Assembly: GCF_027595985.1 (NCBI RefSeq)
Contig: NC_073302.1
Coordinates: 393,752,403 to 393,816,402 of the forward strand
Reading direction: 5' to 3'
From: Sorex araneus
Lineage: Eukaryota; Chordata; Mammalia; Eulipotyphla; Soricidae
DNA: 64,000 bases
Below, in pieces: positions 11,161 through 22,879 of this stretch. The translations under genes were made by a program, and so were the position numbers. The notes under the pieces are model-generated. The model was not told where the DNA came from and ran no database searches. It saw only the letters and a program-made list of their open reading frames with translations. Position 1 is the first letter of the stretch. Every line of letters starts with the position of its first letter.

Positions 11161-12717
11161 AAAAGAAATCAAATTAGTTTATGCAAATGTCTAAAAGATC
11201 AAATTTAAAACAGCTATATGAATTCATGCTGCTCAGAAGGGCAAACCCTTTAAATTGCTTTCTTGTTGGGGGTCTTTTAGTATCTCAAAACAGCATGTTT
11301 TTACTGCAATTTCTTCATTTCTCAGTTACAGGAATAATTCTTTCCGTTTATGGTAGAAGAGAATGAATTCTATCATTTTCTACTTGCTGACACTCCAATT
11401 GTTGTATTATTATTTAAAATTTATTTCTTGATGAAATTTCTAATTATAATATATAGAATATCTGTGGCATAGGTAATTCTTTCAGCTATGGACAGTTCTA
11501 CACTTTAAAAAAATGATAAGTCCATTATTATTTCTGTTTTATCAAGTATCAGTTTTCCCCATTTCTGTCTACCAACTTTTTACTTTTGTATTATCAAAGG
11601 TTGGTAACACTCAGATCCTTTTTATTTTTAAATGTGATGTGTTGTCTATTAGTTATTGCTAAAAGTAGAAAACTAATGAAATATTTGCTTATGATTATGC
11701 AAATATTGTTTAGTGAAAAGAACATTAATTTGCTAAACATAACTTGTTCTCTTGACTCCTAAAGATAGACCCCTATTTAATATAAAATTTAATGTATTCT
11801 TCCTTTTTTGAATCCTGCCATGACACATTTTAATTTACATTATAATAGGAAAGCAATATTTTTTTGCACTTGTTATCTTTTGGAATTTCTGATTGCCTTT
11901 TTTTATTTTTGGAAGAACAACCATATGTCATCACTGTTTCCTTTTTATCTTTCAACATCTCAACATGTTGTCTATGTCTTGCAGTATATTTTGTTTTATA
12001 TCTTAAAACTCATTTTATCTAATTTGAAGTTATTTCCTTATATTTGCTTATATTTAGATTATCTTTCACATAATAGTTGCTCATTCTTGGAATTTCTAAT
12101 GGCTTTTTCTTACTCTGAATCTTTTGTATCATTTCCCACTTAAAAACTCAAGTATTCTATGGAGTTATTCTTCATCACACCTTATCTTAGTGGAGAATTA
12201 CCTTTTTAGTGCACTTCCTCTCTGATACTTATATTCTCTTGTAACTAAAGATAGTAAACAAGATAAAGGCATTTTGTAGATTTTTATATGTTGGTTCTAG
12301 TTAGTATCAGGGAGAGAAACATGTCGGAAATAAGAAGTCTTAGCTGCCACTATAGCAGATGATGCAATCTCAAATTCAAAGTTAAAATTCTGTCATTCAT
12401 TTATCTACAAAAGTAATTGAAGTACCTCAAATTAAATCAATATTTTAAAATTAATATTTAAAGCAAGATATTTAAAAACAAATATTTAACTTTAAATATT
12501 TAAAATATTTTTGCAATTAATGCTTACCACAAGGGAAGGGGAAAAACAAGTATATAAATCTGAACCAAAGTAAGTCAAGAATAAAATTAGACTTTAGGAG
12601 GTGAGTTTAATATGCTATACAAACATTTATTTTCTATGATGTTTTCTTGAAATATAATTTCTTAGTATTTTATTATTTTATAAAATGGTTATAGTGTGTT
12701 AATATTTAATTTTAGTT
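11161..12717. other. AT-rich stretch without a recognised gene
   Basis: It is strongly AT-rich. A leucine/phenylalanine-rich open frame at 11808-12143 is of the kind AT-rich DNA gives by chance. No repeat family was recognised. Confidence 0.6.
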
Positions 12718-12729
12718 GTCTAGTACTAT

Positions 12730-12980
12730 GGGATAGAGTGATAGCACAGCAGGTAGGATGTTTGCCTTGCACACTGGCTGACCTGGGTTCGATTCCTCCA
12801 CTCCTCTAGGAGAGCCTGGCAAGCTACCGAGAGTATCTCACCTGTATGGCAGAGCCTGGCAAGATACCTGTGGTGTGTTCCATATGCCAAAAACAGTAAC
12901 AATAAGTCTCACTATGGAGATGTTGCTGGTGCTTACTCTAGCAAATCGATGAGCAATGGGATGACAGTGACAGTGACAGT
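12730..12980 (+). mobile_element. SINE-B (tRNA head plus RTE-derived body)
   Basis: The pol III A box TAGCACAGCAG (12742-12752) and B box GGTTCGATTCC (12786-12796) are well kept. The body (CTGGCAAGCTACCGAGAGTA, ATGCCAAAAACAGTAACAA) matches the RTE 5' region at 38260-38370. The tail GCAAATCGATGAGCAATGGG, then GATGACAGTGACAGTGACAG, matches the RTE 3' tail. The flanking duplication is TCTAGTACTAT/TCTACTACTAT. It is the best copy for defining the family. Confidence 0.95.
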
Positions 12981-12999
12981 GATCTACTACTATCTTTAT

Positions 13000-13533
13000 T
13001 TCACTTTTAGTCTACCTTTTTCCCCCTCACTCAACCACTTGATAATTTCAGTTCTGTTCTATGAGTCCAAGAATTTGTTTCCACTTGATACTGTCTGTTC
13101 CTTTCAACTGCTTCATTATGTACCAATTATGTGTGATATCACCCTGCTATTGTCTTCCATCTGATTTTATTTATTTAGCATGGCTCTCATTAGTTCCATT
13201 CAAGGTGTAGCAAAAAGGTAGGATTTAAGTTTTTCCTATACTTGAATATATGTCTTTGTGTATATACCTCAACTTTTTTATGCTCTCATCTGTCTTTAAA
13301 AATTGGATTATTCATAAATATTGGTTGTTAAAACTAATAAAGAAGGTATAATGCAAGGTTAAAGTTACTTCAGGTGAAAAAAGGTAGTCAGAAAAAAATG
13401 TGCTATTCTTTACTACTCATAAGGTATCTACATGTATACACTACCTAGGTGTTAGTTGCTTGTGTCGAATTAAAACTATCATTGTTTGTAAGCAGAGAAA
13501 TTAAATTTTTTTCAATTACTAAACAAGAAGATT
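13000..13533. other. AT-rich stretch without a recognised gene
   Basis: No repeat, RNA gene or exon signal was recognised. Confidence 0.5.
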
Positions 13534-13543
13534 TGAAAATGAA

Positions 13544-13721
13544 TTTTTTTTTTTTGCTTTTTGGGTTCACACCCCGCGATGCACAGGGGTTACTCCTGGT
13601 TCTACACTCAGGAATTACTCCTGGTGGTGCTCAGGGGACCATATGGGTTGCTGGGATTCAAACCCAGGTTGACCGCGTGCAAGGCAAATGCCCTACCCGC
13701 TGTGCTATCGCTCCAGCCCCC
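13544..13721 (-). mobile_element. SINE-A with clear target-site duplication
   Basis: It is flanked by a perfect TGAAAATGAA duplication at 13534-13543 and 13722-13731. It runs from the T-run, GCTTTTTGGGTTCACACC, to TGTGCTATCGCTCCAGCCCC. It is little diverged. Confidence 0.95.
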
Positions 13722-13922
13722 TGAAAATGAACTTTGAGAACATAATGTCTCTGTTACAATTTATTAATTAAATTCAGTTGATTATGCTGCATTTTTTCAA
13801 AGTGAAAGATAATTTCTTTAATTGTTTGTCTATGCAGAAATTTTAAATTCTTTTATTTCCTTTATGGTGTGTTGGTATTAAAAAACTCAGTATTAACTTA
13901 TAACAATTAAAAACTGGTTAAA

Positions 13923-14095
13923 CTGGGCCTGGAGCGATAACACAGCAGGTAGAGTGTTTGCCTTGCACTTGGCCAACTGGGATTGATCCCCGGCATCCCA
14001 TATGGTCCCCCGAGCACCACCAGGAGTAATTCCTGAGCGCAGAGCCAGGAATAACTCCTGAGCATCGCTGGGTGTGACCCAAAAAGAAAAAAAAA
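13923..14095 (+). mobile_element. SINE-A with clear target-site duplication
   Basis: Head GGCCTGGAGCGATAACACAG, B box GGGATTGATCCCC, tail GGGTGTGACCCAAAAAG then A9. TGGTTAAA flanks it at 13915-13922 and 14096-14103. Confidence 0.95.
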
Positions 14096-14103
14096 TGGTT
14101 AAA

Positions 14104-15070
14104 TGCTAAGGCATTTTAACTGTTGGTTATTTAGATATGTAAGGAATCTATTGTGTTTTTAAAGTGACCAACATACAAAAAAGTTCAATTTGAAGTTATT
14201 TTTAGTAACATGTCTCAGAACCATATTTTGGTAATTACTTCTTTTTTTGGTCTGCTGCATACCAAATAGAGATAATTTTTTAAAATCAATACCTAAGTGT
14301 TCTCATTAATTCAAGGTGTGAGGTTCCCTGGAAAGAAATGCAATTATACCCTAGAGGCAGCCAGATTTCTGAGCCTTAAATTTGCACTTTGGCTGTTATA
14401 GCTATTTTATTCTGTTTACTTCAGATTTCACTCACACAGAGAATCCATCTGTATATACATATAGCATGGTCTAAATATTTAACCAAGATTTTTTATTTAC
14501 ACTAATTGAAATGAAAGACTGATTTTGTAAGTAGATTTAGTTCATGATTATTTTTACTTTTGCTTTGATTTACTTGGTATACAGACTTTTCTTCAATCTT
14601 AATATTGCATATATTTATATTATTATTTTATGACATTCGCTATATTATATCATACTGTACATATTATACTATTAGATTTAAGAAGTTAATACTAAAACTG
14701 AACTATTAAACAGCAATCTTAGCTAAGCAAATATTGTTCCTATTGCAATAAGGCTTAGAATAAAAATAATCCTCTACTTAATAAAATGCAAATAAAGATA
14801 AAAAGTAAATAGCTGAATATATAAATTGAATAGTTCATATTTAAGAATATTTATTTAAATAACTTAAGGGTCAAATTAATACTTTTTATTGCGCATATCT
14901 GAAGAAGATGTATATTGAATATCTATCAATACTTATTGACTTTTTAGGTTTTGAATATTTCATAGATGCACACTTAATACATATTAAAGTGCATGCATCT
15001 GAGGTATACATTTGGTAGGAGAACAAGGATGTATTTCTTAAAAACATCCTTAAAATCAAGAAAGTGAATA
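14104..15070. other. AT-rich stretch without a recognised gene
   Basis: No convincing frame or repeat was seen. Confidence 0.55.
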
Positions 15071-15071
15071 T

Positions 15072-15245
15072 AAGGGTGGGAGAGATAGTACAGCAGGTAA
15101 GGTGCTTGCCTTGCACATGGCCTACCCATGTTTATTTTCTGGCACCACATATGATTCCCTCAGCCCCACCAGGGTGATTCCTCCTCTGACTGCCAAGCCA
15201 GGACTAAGCCATGAGCACTGCTAGGTGTGACACAAAAACTAAAAA
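15072..15245 (+). mobile_element. SINE-A, moderately diverged
   Basis: Head GGTGGGAGAGATAGTACAGC and GTGCTTGCCTTGCACATGG; the B box is decayed (TGTTTATTTTC). Tail TAGGTGTGACACAAAAACT with an A-rich end. Confidence 0.85.
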
Positions 15246-16892
15246 CAAAAGCATAAAAGGAAAGTAAATATTTAGTTCACCAAAAAATTTAATTTCTAAT
15301 CCTTTGCTCTTTCCATAATCAGCAGCCCAAGTCAGAACGGTATTGTTTGGGTTCAACCTTTATGTATAAAATTTTTCTTAAAATTTTATACAAAAATATA
15401 TAGGCTCTTATTTCACACATATTTTAATATTGAAAATATCAACATGTCTATGATATACTTTTTATTTATGAGTACTATTCACTAAATTGAGATAATAATG
15501 TTTGTTTATCCATTTACCTGGTGATGGGCATTTGGTTGATGTCCAATATGCAGTAGTTATTGATCAAACAGCTTTGAAGCATTGGCTCAAGTCTTTGTGT
15601 GGACATATGCTCTTCTTATTCCTCTTAGGTAAACATATAAAAGTGGACTGTCATAAGGCAGATCAAGGTATGATTTCCAATATATGTTCAAATAATTTTC
15701 TAAAATAGTTTCTAGCTATTCTTTCATACCCTGAATTTCTTTTTTATTAATCAACACTTTAAATTTTAGAATCCAATTGGTGTGGATTTTAGTTGCTTCC
15801 CTAATCATATTTAGCCTTTTTCCATGTGCTTTCTCATGTGCAAATTCTTTGATAAACACATATTCACATCTTTTAGAGTTAACTAATATTTTACATTAAA
15901 AAATGTTTCTGTGATTTTACTTGAGATGATGCTGAATTTGTACTTCAATTTTGAGCCAGCAGACATTAATAATATTAAAATTTTCTAATTATTAAATATC
16001 ACATATATTACAATTTGTTTAGGATTTCTTTATTTTTGATAATGATTTTGTAGTTTTATTATATAAGCTTTAAACATCTTTGTCAGATTTATAAAATGTT
16101 TCCAAATTTTGATGCAATCATGTTGTATTCTTTTACTTGCAATTTCTAATTTTCGTGGACGCATATAAAAACAGCACTTTTAGATATTATGCTTGCCAAA
16201 TAGCCCTTTCAGAATAAATTTTGTAGGGTTTTGCAAATAGATAATTAAGTGACCTGTTAATCTGAGCAGTATGATTTATTCTTATCAATATGTATGCTTT
16301 TGATTATACCTTTCATTTTATTGTCCAGACTAGTTAGTGAGTTTCCTTGTCCTGTTCATAATCTTAGGAGAGAAGATTTAACAACTTCCACATGAGAAAA
16401 CCATAACTTTTGTATGCAATTTATCATCATGAAGGAAGTTTTTCTTACCACATTTCACTGAGTGTTTTAAGGAGACTCTTTGTTAAACTTTGTCAATTTT
16501 TTCTCTTTGTTTACTTATGATTAAATCTGTTTTTTCTCTTTAAGACTTTTAATATGGTAAGATATATTGATCACATTTCAAATGTTAAACACAGTTTACT
16601 CCTGGGACATATAGAACTTGGTCATGCGGCATTAATTAATTAAATGTACTTGATGGGAATATTGGCATTAGTTTTTATTTTGAATTTAGATGAAGATTAA
16701 TTTTATTTTTGTGGTCCTAGGGGTCAAACTGAGAGCCTCACATAACATAGATTTGGAATGAGGATAACACTATACTTTAAAGTGATCTATGTAATTTCCA
16801 ATTTTGTAATAGTTTCTTCCTTCCCCCACAAAATTTTGTTATTATTTCCCAGTTAACTCCTCTGAGTTGTAAAGTGTTTTTGTTTGTTTGTT

Positions 16893-17092
16893 TGTTTGTT
16901 TTTTGGGGTTTTTTTTTGTTTGTTTGCTTTTTGGGTCACACCCGGCAATGCTCAGGACTTACTCCTGGCTTTGCACTCAGGAATCATTCCTGGCGGTGCT
17001 CAGGAGACCATATGCGATTCTGGGAATCGAACCTGGGTTGGCCAAGTGCAAGGGAAACACCCTACCCTCTGTGCTATCACTCCAATTTGCTT
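16893..17092 (-). mobile_element. SINE-A within old L1
   Basis: T-rich tail (16874-16930), GCTTTTTGGGTCACACCCGG, GGGAATCGAACCTGGG (B box) and CTGTGCTATCACTCC (head). It inserted into an older antisense L1 remnant. Confidence 0.92.
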
Positions 17093-17165
17093 TAAATTGT
17101 GTTTTAATGGGAACACATTAAAATAAACACATTAAAATAAAACACAATAGTGTTTTAATGGGAAG
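17093..17165. repeat. Short local direct repeats
   Basis: GTGTTTTAATGGGA occurs twice (about 17099 and 17151), with ACACATTAAAATAA twice between them. It looks like a local duplication near the SINE insertion point. Confidence 0.65.
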
Positions 17166-17754
17166 ATTTTCCTTGCAGATTAAAATATTTTAGTACTATT
17201 TACCCTTTCGAGTTGTGTAAACAATCTTGATTTCTCTTTACAAATCTTTTAGTGATTTTTACCATTTCACAAACATCATGTTTTTCAAATATAAAATTAC
17301 AATATTTGATAATTCCTTTGTAATTTCTATTAAATCTGTATTACTATTGTTTTTGTTCCTGATATTGGTCAATTGTGCTTTCTCTTTTTGCCAGAATTAC
17401 TTTCACTAGCTCTATCACGTTTGTTATGTTCTCAAATACTACCTTTTGACTTAAAGAACTTTTTATGTTCTTTTGTTTTCATTTATTGATTTCCACTCCG
17501 ATCTTCATTTTTACTTTCTTTTGTATGATTGTGCATTTTTCCATTTTTAAATATCTTTTGTTTTATTATGGAGGTAAGGTTAGTTCAAGAAAATAATTGT
17601 ATGGCTTAGGGATGCAATCTAAACACATTACCGATCCCCTCAGTGTGAATTTCCCTCCACTCTAGTTTATAGAATCCATCTGTGTACTTTCAACTTCCCT
17701 ATGACTTTAGTGCTGTCATCAGAGTGCATATCCTCACTGGGCCTTCCTGAATTG

Positions 17755-17937
17755 ATTTTGTTTGTTTGGTCTGTTTTGGGATGGAAGTTAGTCATGCCAT
17801 GGTGCTCAGGGTTTTCTCGTCTTTGTGCTCCTTGAGGTGCTTGAAGAACCATACCTGGTGGCAGGGATGGAAACCTAGTAAACGGCTTTTAAGGCAAGCT
17901 TTTTACCCACTGTATTCTCACTCTAGTCCAACAATCT
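17755..17937 (-). mobile_element. Old SINE-A-like element
   Basis: The minus-strand SINE order is recognisable but decayed: GGTGCTCAGGGTTTTCTCG, GCTCCTTGAGGTGCTTGAAG, GGATGGAAACCTAG and CACTGTATTCTCACTC. Confidence 0.55.
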
Positions 17938-18059
17938 AATTTCTGAAAAACTTCCTTTTTAATTTAGTGAATGTTAAGGTTATTGCTAGTCTTAAGAAAA
18001 TTCAAATATATGTAAATATCTAAGAGTGTGTGTACTGTAGCTTTATTTTTAAAAGCTAG

Positions 18060-18138
18060 AAAGAGACAGAGAGAGACAGAAAGACAGAGAGACAGAAGGA
18101 ACAGGCAAGAGGGAAAGAGAGAGAGAGAGAGAGAGAGA
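18060..18138. repeat. Purine-rich (GA)n tract
   Basis: An imperfect AGAGACAG/GACAGAAAG array leads into a pure (GA) run at 18116-18138. Confidence 0.9.
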
Positions 18139-18209
18139 ATTGGAGGAATGCCTGTCATAGAGGCAGACTGGGGTCAGAGATGGGAAAAATGTTCACAGGT
18201 GGAGGGATG

Positions 18210-20392
18210 AATGTTGGAACAATGTATGATGAAATCTGATCATAAACATATTTGTAACTATTTCAAAAGGATCAATTAAAAATTAAATTAAATTCATATA
18301 ACAAATCATGGAAATTACCAGATGTTTAAGTAAGTTATGGTATAGTACCATGATGAAATATCCAACTAGTGAAACTTTTGTTGCAGAATATGTTGCTAGA
18401 GCTAAGAAAATGCTAAAATAAAAGTATGTATGACATAAAATAACTTTAAAAATAATGTCAAATTTAGCAAGTCTTTTTCTTTTTTTGAGATATATGTGCT
18501 TATGTATGTGTGTGTATGTTTGTACACTTTTCTGCACTATGTTAGATCAAATGTTTTCATTATCCAAGGAATAATTATAAAAAATAGTAGGAAATATTAT
18601 ATATACTATAGAATGAAATACTACTAAGAAAGTACTTACTGGCCTTTGGAGTCTAGTTAATCTTCCAGAAGGTAAAGACTTTTTGCTTAAAGGGTCAACA
18701 ATTAAATAATTTAATTTGTTTTATTTTTCTCTTTTCCTGCCTAATAAATGAGTCATGGTAAAGAGACACAAGTTTAATTGAGAAAGATATAGAAACAACA
18801 TAGTGTAATTCTCAATAAAAATGAAAGTGTCTTTAAATTTTATAGCATTAATAAACATATTGACATATCTTTGCAATTTTCAAAATTAATTTGAAGGCTT
18901 TATTTTATGGTTGCAATTTTTTATGATTATTTACAGTTTAAAAACATAGATACTGGGACTCTTTAGCTTGCTGACCAAAACCAGTTACTTTGTTCTGGAC
19001 TATTTGACCTACCAGGCAAATAGTAATGAAGATAAGAGAGTGTTTCAATTCACTTTCTATTTTTATCTATGCACACATGCATTATCTTAAGAAGTGATGT
19101 GCTATTGTGCATTTTAAGATAATGAAGTATAGCAAATTGGAATTTATATCCTCTGACAATATACTAATTGTCACTGAAATACACAGCAAAATTATATTTG
19201 AAAGAATTGTTCAAGCTGCTAATCTTTCTTTAATATATTTTGATATTTGAAATACTATTGAAATGTTAAATCATTTTGTCTGTGTTATAATAGTTTAATG
19301 ATATTACTTTGGTTTTTAGTAGGAAAAATAAAATAATTTACATTAGACCTGAAAAGAATTTATAGAAAAATAAATAGGCTTATATGTGGATAGATATTTT
19401 ATATCCTCTCACTAACCACTTTATTATTGTGAATATTATCTACAACAATAGTATTGGCAAAAACGTATTTTTGTGGAAAAATAACCCTTTAGAAAAGGAA
19501 AATTTATCCACTTCCCCAGGGCATTTTATCACAAGTCTATATGAATTTTAAGGAAGTTTTATAAAATTCTCTAAATGATAATTCAGGAAATTATAACAAC
19601 GTTTTACCCAAAGTAATTTTTTTGTCTCTGATTACATATGCTTTTCCTAAGCAAATGCTTTTTCACACTTATTATATGAAATATAAATCATATAGACTAT
19701 TATGCTAAAATTTTTTCCCACCAGAAGATTTAAGTAAGTAATATTTATTATAGAAGGTAAAGTTTACATGTAAATAAAAAAATAAGAAGCAACAACCAAA
19801 TAAACCACAATAAAATTATCTGATCTTTCCAAGTAACAGTTTACTAATCTGGAAAATGTAGGTAATTACTTCATTCTTTTAGGTTAGAGTCATTATGAGA
19901 TTTAAATTAGATAATTTAAGTGAGAGCTATTACAAAACCAAGGAGAAAGGAGTGTTCAAAAGGTGTTTCCTTTTCATCCTTTTTTAGAGACAAAGGCAGT
20001 ACAAACATTTAACTTTCTTTTAGTTAACATACTTGCTGTAAAGTGAAACCATTCTGAAACTATCCTAAATAGATGATAGCCTAATAGTACCCATATCTTG
20101 CTATTTTAAATTAAGCAACTTTATATACAAAAATCATTTAAAATGCTAATGAGATACAATATCCTTAACTTTCAAACGACTGTTTAAGTATCAGTTAGTA
20201 AAGTTTGTCTTTACTACCAAATAGGATAACTATTTTTGGCAGTACAATTTTATAATGTATTAACATTATGACTATACAAACAATATTTTATACTAAGGGA
20301 ATAAGATGTTTTACATTTTCATTGAGAAAATAAAAAATAAAAATGTTAGAAAGAAAACTTCAGGTTCTGTCCTAAATAATAATATATTATGT
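18210..20392. other. AT-rich stretch without a recognised gene
   Basis: About 2.2 kb with no family-level repeat, no RNA gene and no convincing exon that I can see. Confidence 0.6.
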
Positions 20393-20403
20393 ACAATAAA
20401 ATT

Positions 20404-20640
20404 GGGCTGGAGCCATAGCACAGCGTCAGGGCGTTTGCCTTCCACGCGGCCAACCCAGGTTCAATTTCTCCGCCCCTCTTGGAGAACCTGGCAAGCTACC
20501 GAGAGTATCTCGCCCTCATGGCAGAGCCTGGCAAGCTACCCGTGGCGCATTTGATATGCCAAAAACAGTAATAACAAGTCTCAAAATGGAGATGTTATGG
20601 GGCCTACTCGAGCAAATCGATGAGCAATGGGATGACAGTG
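20404..20640 (+). mobile_element. SINE-B with perfect 11-bp target-site duplication
   Basis: ACAATAAAATT flanks it at 20393-20403 and 20641-20651. The order is tRNA head, RTE 5'-type body (GGCAAGCTACCGAGAGTATC) and RTE tail (CGAGCAAATCGATGAGCAAT). It has no A-tail. Confidence 0.96.
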
Positions 20641-20719
20641 ACAATAAAATTATTATTAATAAAATGTAAATAAATTCATGGATATACTTATGAATAAGAT
20701 GAGTAAGCTATTACAATGG

Positions 20720-20950
20720 GGTGAACTGGAGTCATCTGAATACAAGGCAAGTGCCTTACCTTCTGTACTATCTTACTTTCTATACTACCTAATTTTCTTT
20801 TCTTTTCTTGTTTTAGACCTATACTCAGCAGTGCTATGGAATTACTCCTAAAAGTTCTGTGGGGTACCATGTGCAATTCTGGGTATCTAACTTGGCTTGT
20901 CCATGTGCAAGGAAAACAAACACTTTAACCCTTGTACTATATGTCTAGCT
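20720..20950 (-). mobile_element. Two diverged SINE fragments
   Basis: A head-only fragment (CAAGGCAAGTGCCTTACC, TGTACTATC) lies at 20725-20775. A fuller decayed copy lies at about 20810-20950 (GGAATTACTCCTAAAAG, CATGTGCAAGGAAAAC, TGTACTATATGTCTAGCTCC). Confidence 0.65.
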
Positions 20951-21271
20951 CCAATTTCTAATTTTCTTTTTAAGAATAAAGGGAAGAAGAGAATTGCCTG
21001 AAGAAATTTGAAAAAAAGAAAAAATAGAGAAGGAAATTTGGATTATTTTCAAGTCCGTGTTCTATCTTTAACATGCTTCTTCCTTGCTTACCTCTATGTG
21101 ACTGTTTGCTAACTTGCTCATTATTTCCTCTTGAAAATATATTACACTTTATGTTCCCTACAAAAAAGTTGCATTTGTCAAATTGAAAGAGAGAGAAAAT
21201 GGGAGGAAAAGTGATTATGAGATCCTTTAAAGTGGTAGAAATTTTTCATTTTTAGAAAAGGAATGAGTTGA

Positions 21272-21440
21272 GGGCCGGAGCAATAGTATAGAGGGTAGGG
21301 TGTTTGCCTTGCACTCGGCCTACCTGGGTTCAATCCCAGCATCCCATATGGTTCCCATAGTACCTCCAGGAGTAATTCCTGAGTGCAGAGCCAGGAATAT
21401 CCCCTGAGCATCACTGGGTGTTGCCCAAAAAGAAAAAAAA
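21272..21440 (+). mobile_element. SINE-A
   Basis: Head AGGGCCGGAGCAATAGTATA, B box GGGTTCAATCCC, body AGGAGTAATTCCTGAGTGCA, tail TGCCCAAAAAG then an A-rich run. Confidence 0.93.
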
Positions 21441-21494
21441 AAGAGATATAATGGAAGATATAATAGTAATAGCATTATTCATTATAACCAGCAT

Positions 21495-22212
21495 AGTTTT
21501 GTTTGTTTTTGAGCCATACTGATGATGCTCATGAGTTATTCTTTTTTTAATATAATTTATTTATTTTTTTAATTGGTGAGTCACAGTGAGGGTACAGTTA
21601 CAGATTCACACATTTTCGTGCTTGTTTTTCCTTCATGCAATGTTCAAGAGCCCATCCCTCCACGAGTGTCCATTCTCCACCACTTATGAACCCAGTATCC
21701 CTCCCAGCCCCCTATCCCATCCTCCCCACCCCGCTCCGCCTCTGTGGCAAAGCATTCTAATTTGTTCTCTCTCTCTCTCCTTTTGGGAGTTGTGGTTTGC
21801 AGTAGGGGTATTGAGTGGCCATCATATTCAGTCTCTAGTCTACTTTCAGCGTGCATCTCCCTCCCCTCTCAGGATTTCCAATCACATTTTACTTGGTGTT
21901 CCCTTCTCTATCTGGGATGACTTTCAAACCCCAGCGTGTGAAGCTAGCTTCCAAGCCATGGAGACAGCCTCCTGGTATTATAAACTACTATTCTTGGGTA
22001 TTAGTCTCCTACTCTGCCATTTTATATTCCACAGATAAGTGCAATCTTTCTATGTCTATCCCTCTCTTTCTGGGCTCATGAGTTATTCTTGTCTCTGCAC
22101 TCAGGAATTACTCCTGGAGGTGCTTGAGGGACAGTATGAGATGCCAGGGATTGAACCTGGGTCTGTCGTGTGCAAGGTAAATGCCGTACAAGATGTACTA
22201 TTGCTCCAGCCA
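21495..22212 (-). mobile_element. Older SINE-A split by an L1 insertion
   Basis: The SINE tail side (GAGCCATACTGATGATGC) lies left of 21543. Its remainder (CAGGAATTACTCCTGGAGG, GATTGAACCTGGG, TGTACTATTGCTCCAGCC) follows 22074. The two parts join at the duplicated site of the L1 insertion. Confidence 0.9.
21544..22073 (-). mobile_element. 5'-truncated L1 3' end, inserted in a SINE
   Basis: It is flanked by a perfect 17-bp duplication GCTCATGAGTTATTCTT at 21527-21543 and 22074-22090. Read antisense, it holds the last codons of ORF2 (near 22035-22073), a 3' UTR with a G-rich purine tract (C/T-rich here, about 21690-21780) and an A-rich 3' end (AATTAAAAAAATAAATAAAT as reverse complement). A 150-codon open frame at 21586-22038 is incidental. 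Confidence 0.93.
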
Positions 22213-22214
22213 TA

Positions 22215-22590
22215 GCATGCATATTTATTAAGACTGCTAAATTTAATGCCTTTAAACAGTACTATAATTGTGATCTCAATTTGATGAGCTCTTGTAAATA
22301 ACCTAGCAATTATGTTTCATTACTTCATTTTCTCTATTGACATGCATTATTTAAGTATGCACAATAGAGAAGCAGATCTCACAATTTTGTTTTCCTAAAA
22401 TATAATTTATCTTTTATCTTAAATTATATTCCTAAAATATAATTTATCTTGTAGTTTTAAAAAATAAAATGCTTGCTAAAATAAATTTTGCTTAATCATA
22501 CAAATTTAGTTAATAAATTAGAATCTGAAATAATGAGTATAATTTTATTTGATTTCAAAACAATTTGTACATTAGTTGTGATTAAAAATA
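22215..22590. other. AT-rich stretch without a recognised gene
   Basis: A short direct repeat (CCTAAAATATAATTTATCTT, near 22393 and 22431) is the only structure seen. Confidence 0.5.
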
Positions 22591-22596
22591 TTATCA

Positions 22597-22740
22597 TTGG
22601 GCCTGAGTGATATTACAGAGGGTAAGGCACCTGATTTGCATTGTTCAATCCAGATTCAATCTGTGGCACCATATATGATCTTCCAAGTCTGCAAGGAGTG
22701 CTCCTTAATCGATACAGAATCACACTGCTGCAAGCATTCT
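22597..22740 (+). mobile_element. Diverged SINE-A-like element, 3' end lost
   Basis: Head GGGCCTGAGTGATATTACAG, B box GATTCAATCTGTGG, then GCACCATATATGATC and AAGGAGTGCTCC. It runs into a pyrimidine-rich tract after 22735. Confidence 0.65.
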
Positions 22741-22879
22741 CTTTGTCTCTGTCTCAGTCTCTATTTCTGTTTCTCTCTCCTCCTTTTCTAAAAAAACATA
22801 TTGAGGTAATATTAGAGAATAAAGCATAAAAGTCTATTATGTTACCATCACATTTACCATTTAAAGTGCTAACATCCCA

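Larger units (their letters stand above)
15490..17560 (-). mobile_element. Ancient L1 ORF2 remnants (L1M-type), antisense
   Basis: The antisense order follows old mammalian L1 ORF2. The 3' part is at 15498-15700 (GTTTATCCATTTACCTGGTG, AAGTCTTTGTGTGGACATAT). RT-region remnants lie at 16300-16680, and TATTGATTTCCACTCCGATC is near 17485. It is too decayed to translate. A SINE-A is inserted at 16893-17092. The two halves may be separate insertions. Confidence 0.6.

Noticed and set aside
11808-12143. 111-codon hydrophobic frame
   Set aside because: Leucine/phenylalanine-rich frames are common by chance in AT-rich DNA. No start context or neighbour supports it.
20404-20640. Functional tRNA gene in the SINE heads
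   Set aside because: A and B boxes are present, but the 3' acceptor half is replaced by SINE body and no cloverleaf closes.
21586-22038. 150-codon open frame
   Set aside because: It is the antisense of an L1 3' UTR and purine tract.
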